NCBI GenBank assembly: GCA_030998225.1
Contig: JAPYXD010000466.1
Span: forward strand, 8,287,001 to 8,351,000
Reading direction: 5' to 3'
Source of the DNA: Diplolepis rosae
Taxonomy: Eukaryota > Arthropoda > Insecta > Hymenoptera > Diplolepididae
Length of the DNA stretch: 64,000 nt
A program made the translations under genes and the position numbers. Under the pieces are notes generated by a model. That model had not been told where the DNA came from and ran no database searches. It saw only the letters and a list, made by a program, of their open reading frames with translations. Positions 63,531 to 64,000 of this stretch are shown here, piece after piece (within the stretch, counting starts at the first letter, position 1; every line of letters begins with the position of its first letter).

Positions 63531-64000
63531 GCTTGAGCGTTTGGTGTCGTATGAAGTGAGGGGCACCGTGGGGGCACATGTTACATGAATGCTCATTGCT
63601 ACTTATTTTTTTAATAATCATATGTATTATAGTAACATCTGAGTAGAAGGGTAAGAAATCGCGGAAATGTCCCCGGAAAAAGCGATAGTAAAAAATTATT
63701 AGTTTCACCTCGAGGCGATTTCTATATTCTGTACCTTTTTCGCAATTTTCCCTTGATTGAAGTCGTCAACCCTTCGTTTTTATAATACTAATAGATTCCT
63801 CGAAATCGAAAGTACTAGTATATATTTGATTTATGGGGACTTGTGATTTTTTCCGGAGTTTTGCCGATTTTGACGAGGAATCCCATAAGACTACGTGTTA
63901 AACTGACATTTTTTCGGTAGCGATTTTTTCGGCAATGGCATCGTCAACCACGGTATTTCTTTTTTCCAAATGAATCTAGCATATTTTATTAAGATAATCT
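63531..64000. other. Window end, unassigned
   Basis: Composition is closer to average than the flanks. The minus-strand open frame at 63523-63708 has no recognisable domain. Confidence 0.35.

Overview
The window is AT-rich arthropod DNA, almost certainly from an insect. The mariner, hAT, tnp2-type, R1-like and Ty3-type elements, and the arthropod TATA plus TCAGT core promoter in one LTR, point that way. A hymenopteran is my weak guess. I find no convincing intact host gene. The best host-like signal is one THAP zinc-finger exon at 835-958 (-). The rest is a thick stack of nested mobile elements.

The standout is a 16.2-kb Ty3/Gypsy-type endogenous retrovirus on the minus strand (5075-21263). 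It has 855/856-bp LTRs that look about 99.5% identical, a 4-bp CATA target duplication, a tRNA-Gly-type primer binding site and a polypurine tract. In its own reading direction the order is: 5' LTR, long leader with repeats, gag, protease, RT, RNase H and integrase (with an unusual AT-hook and acidic insert), a CARD-domain protein, a chuvirus-type glycoprotein, an errantivirus/baculovirus-F-type Env, two related Cys-rich small proteins, a dsRNA-binding-domain plus zinc-knuckle protein, then the 3' LTR. Two envelope genes of different ancestry plus candidate anti-apoptosis (CARD) and anti-RNAi (dsRBD) genes give it a 'complex retrovirus' layout that I do not know from insect LTR elements. Gag, pol and the first glycoprotein carry stops or frame breaks, so this copy is defective as sequenced, or homopolymer errors are present.

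Layout. 1-5074: AT-rich repeats, a THAP exon, a TTAA-flanked foldback MITE and a dispersed repeat whose relatives recur at 32.2, 38.7 and 62.9 kb. 5075-21263: the retrovirus, which lies in a 1.8-kb spacer that splits one arm of a long inverted repeat. 22245-26751: the other arm parts around a hAT transposase pseudogene (one frame, five stops). 27.1-28.4 kb: a 1-kb foldback and a MITE. 29.5-31.2 kb: a deleted mariner. 31.4-38.7 kb: foldbacks, a tnp2-like fragment, a truncated R1-like fragment and nested MITEs. 42.2-46.3 kb: an inverted-repeat element with hammerhead-ribozyme-like cores, a microsatellite and an inserted CCCGTG-ended element.

47210-60972 is a 13.8-kb DNA transposon with CCCGAGTCGAAAT termini and subterminal repeats. 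It carries two divergent genes: a tnp2-like transposase (+, from 57458) and a multi-exon BEN-like gene (-, 51217 down to 48240). Their shared promoter region is split by a full-length 5.9-kb R1-like non-LTR retrotransposon (51267-57157) with a 16-bp target duplication. Beyond it lie a THAP9-like coding fragment, partial repeat copies and unassigned AT-rich sequence to the window end.
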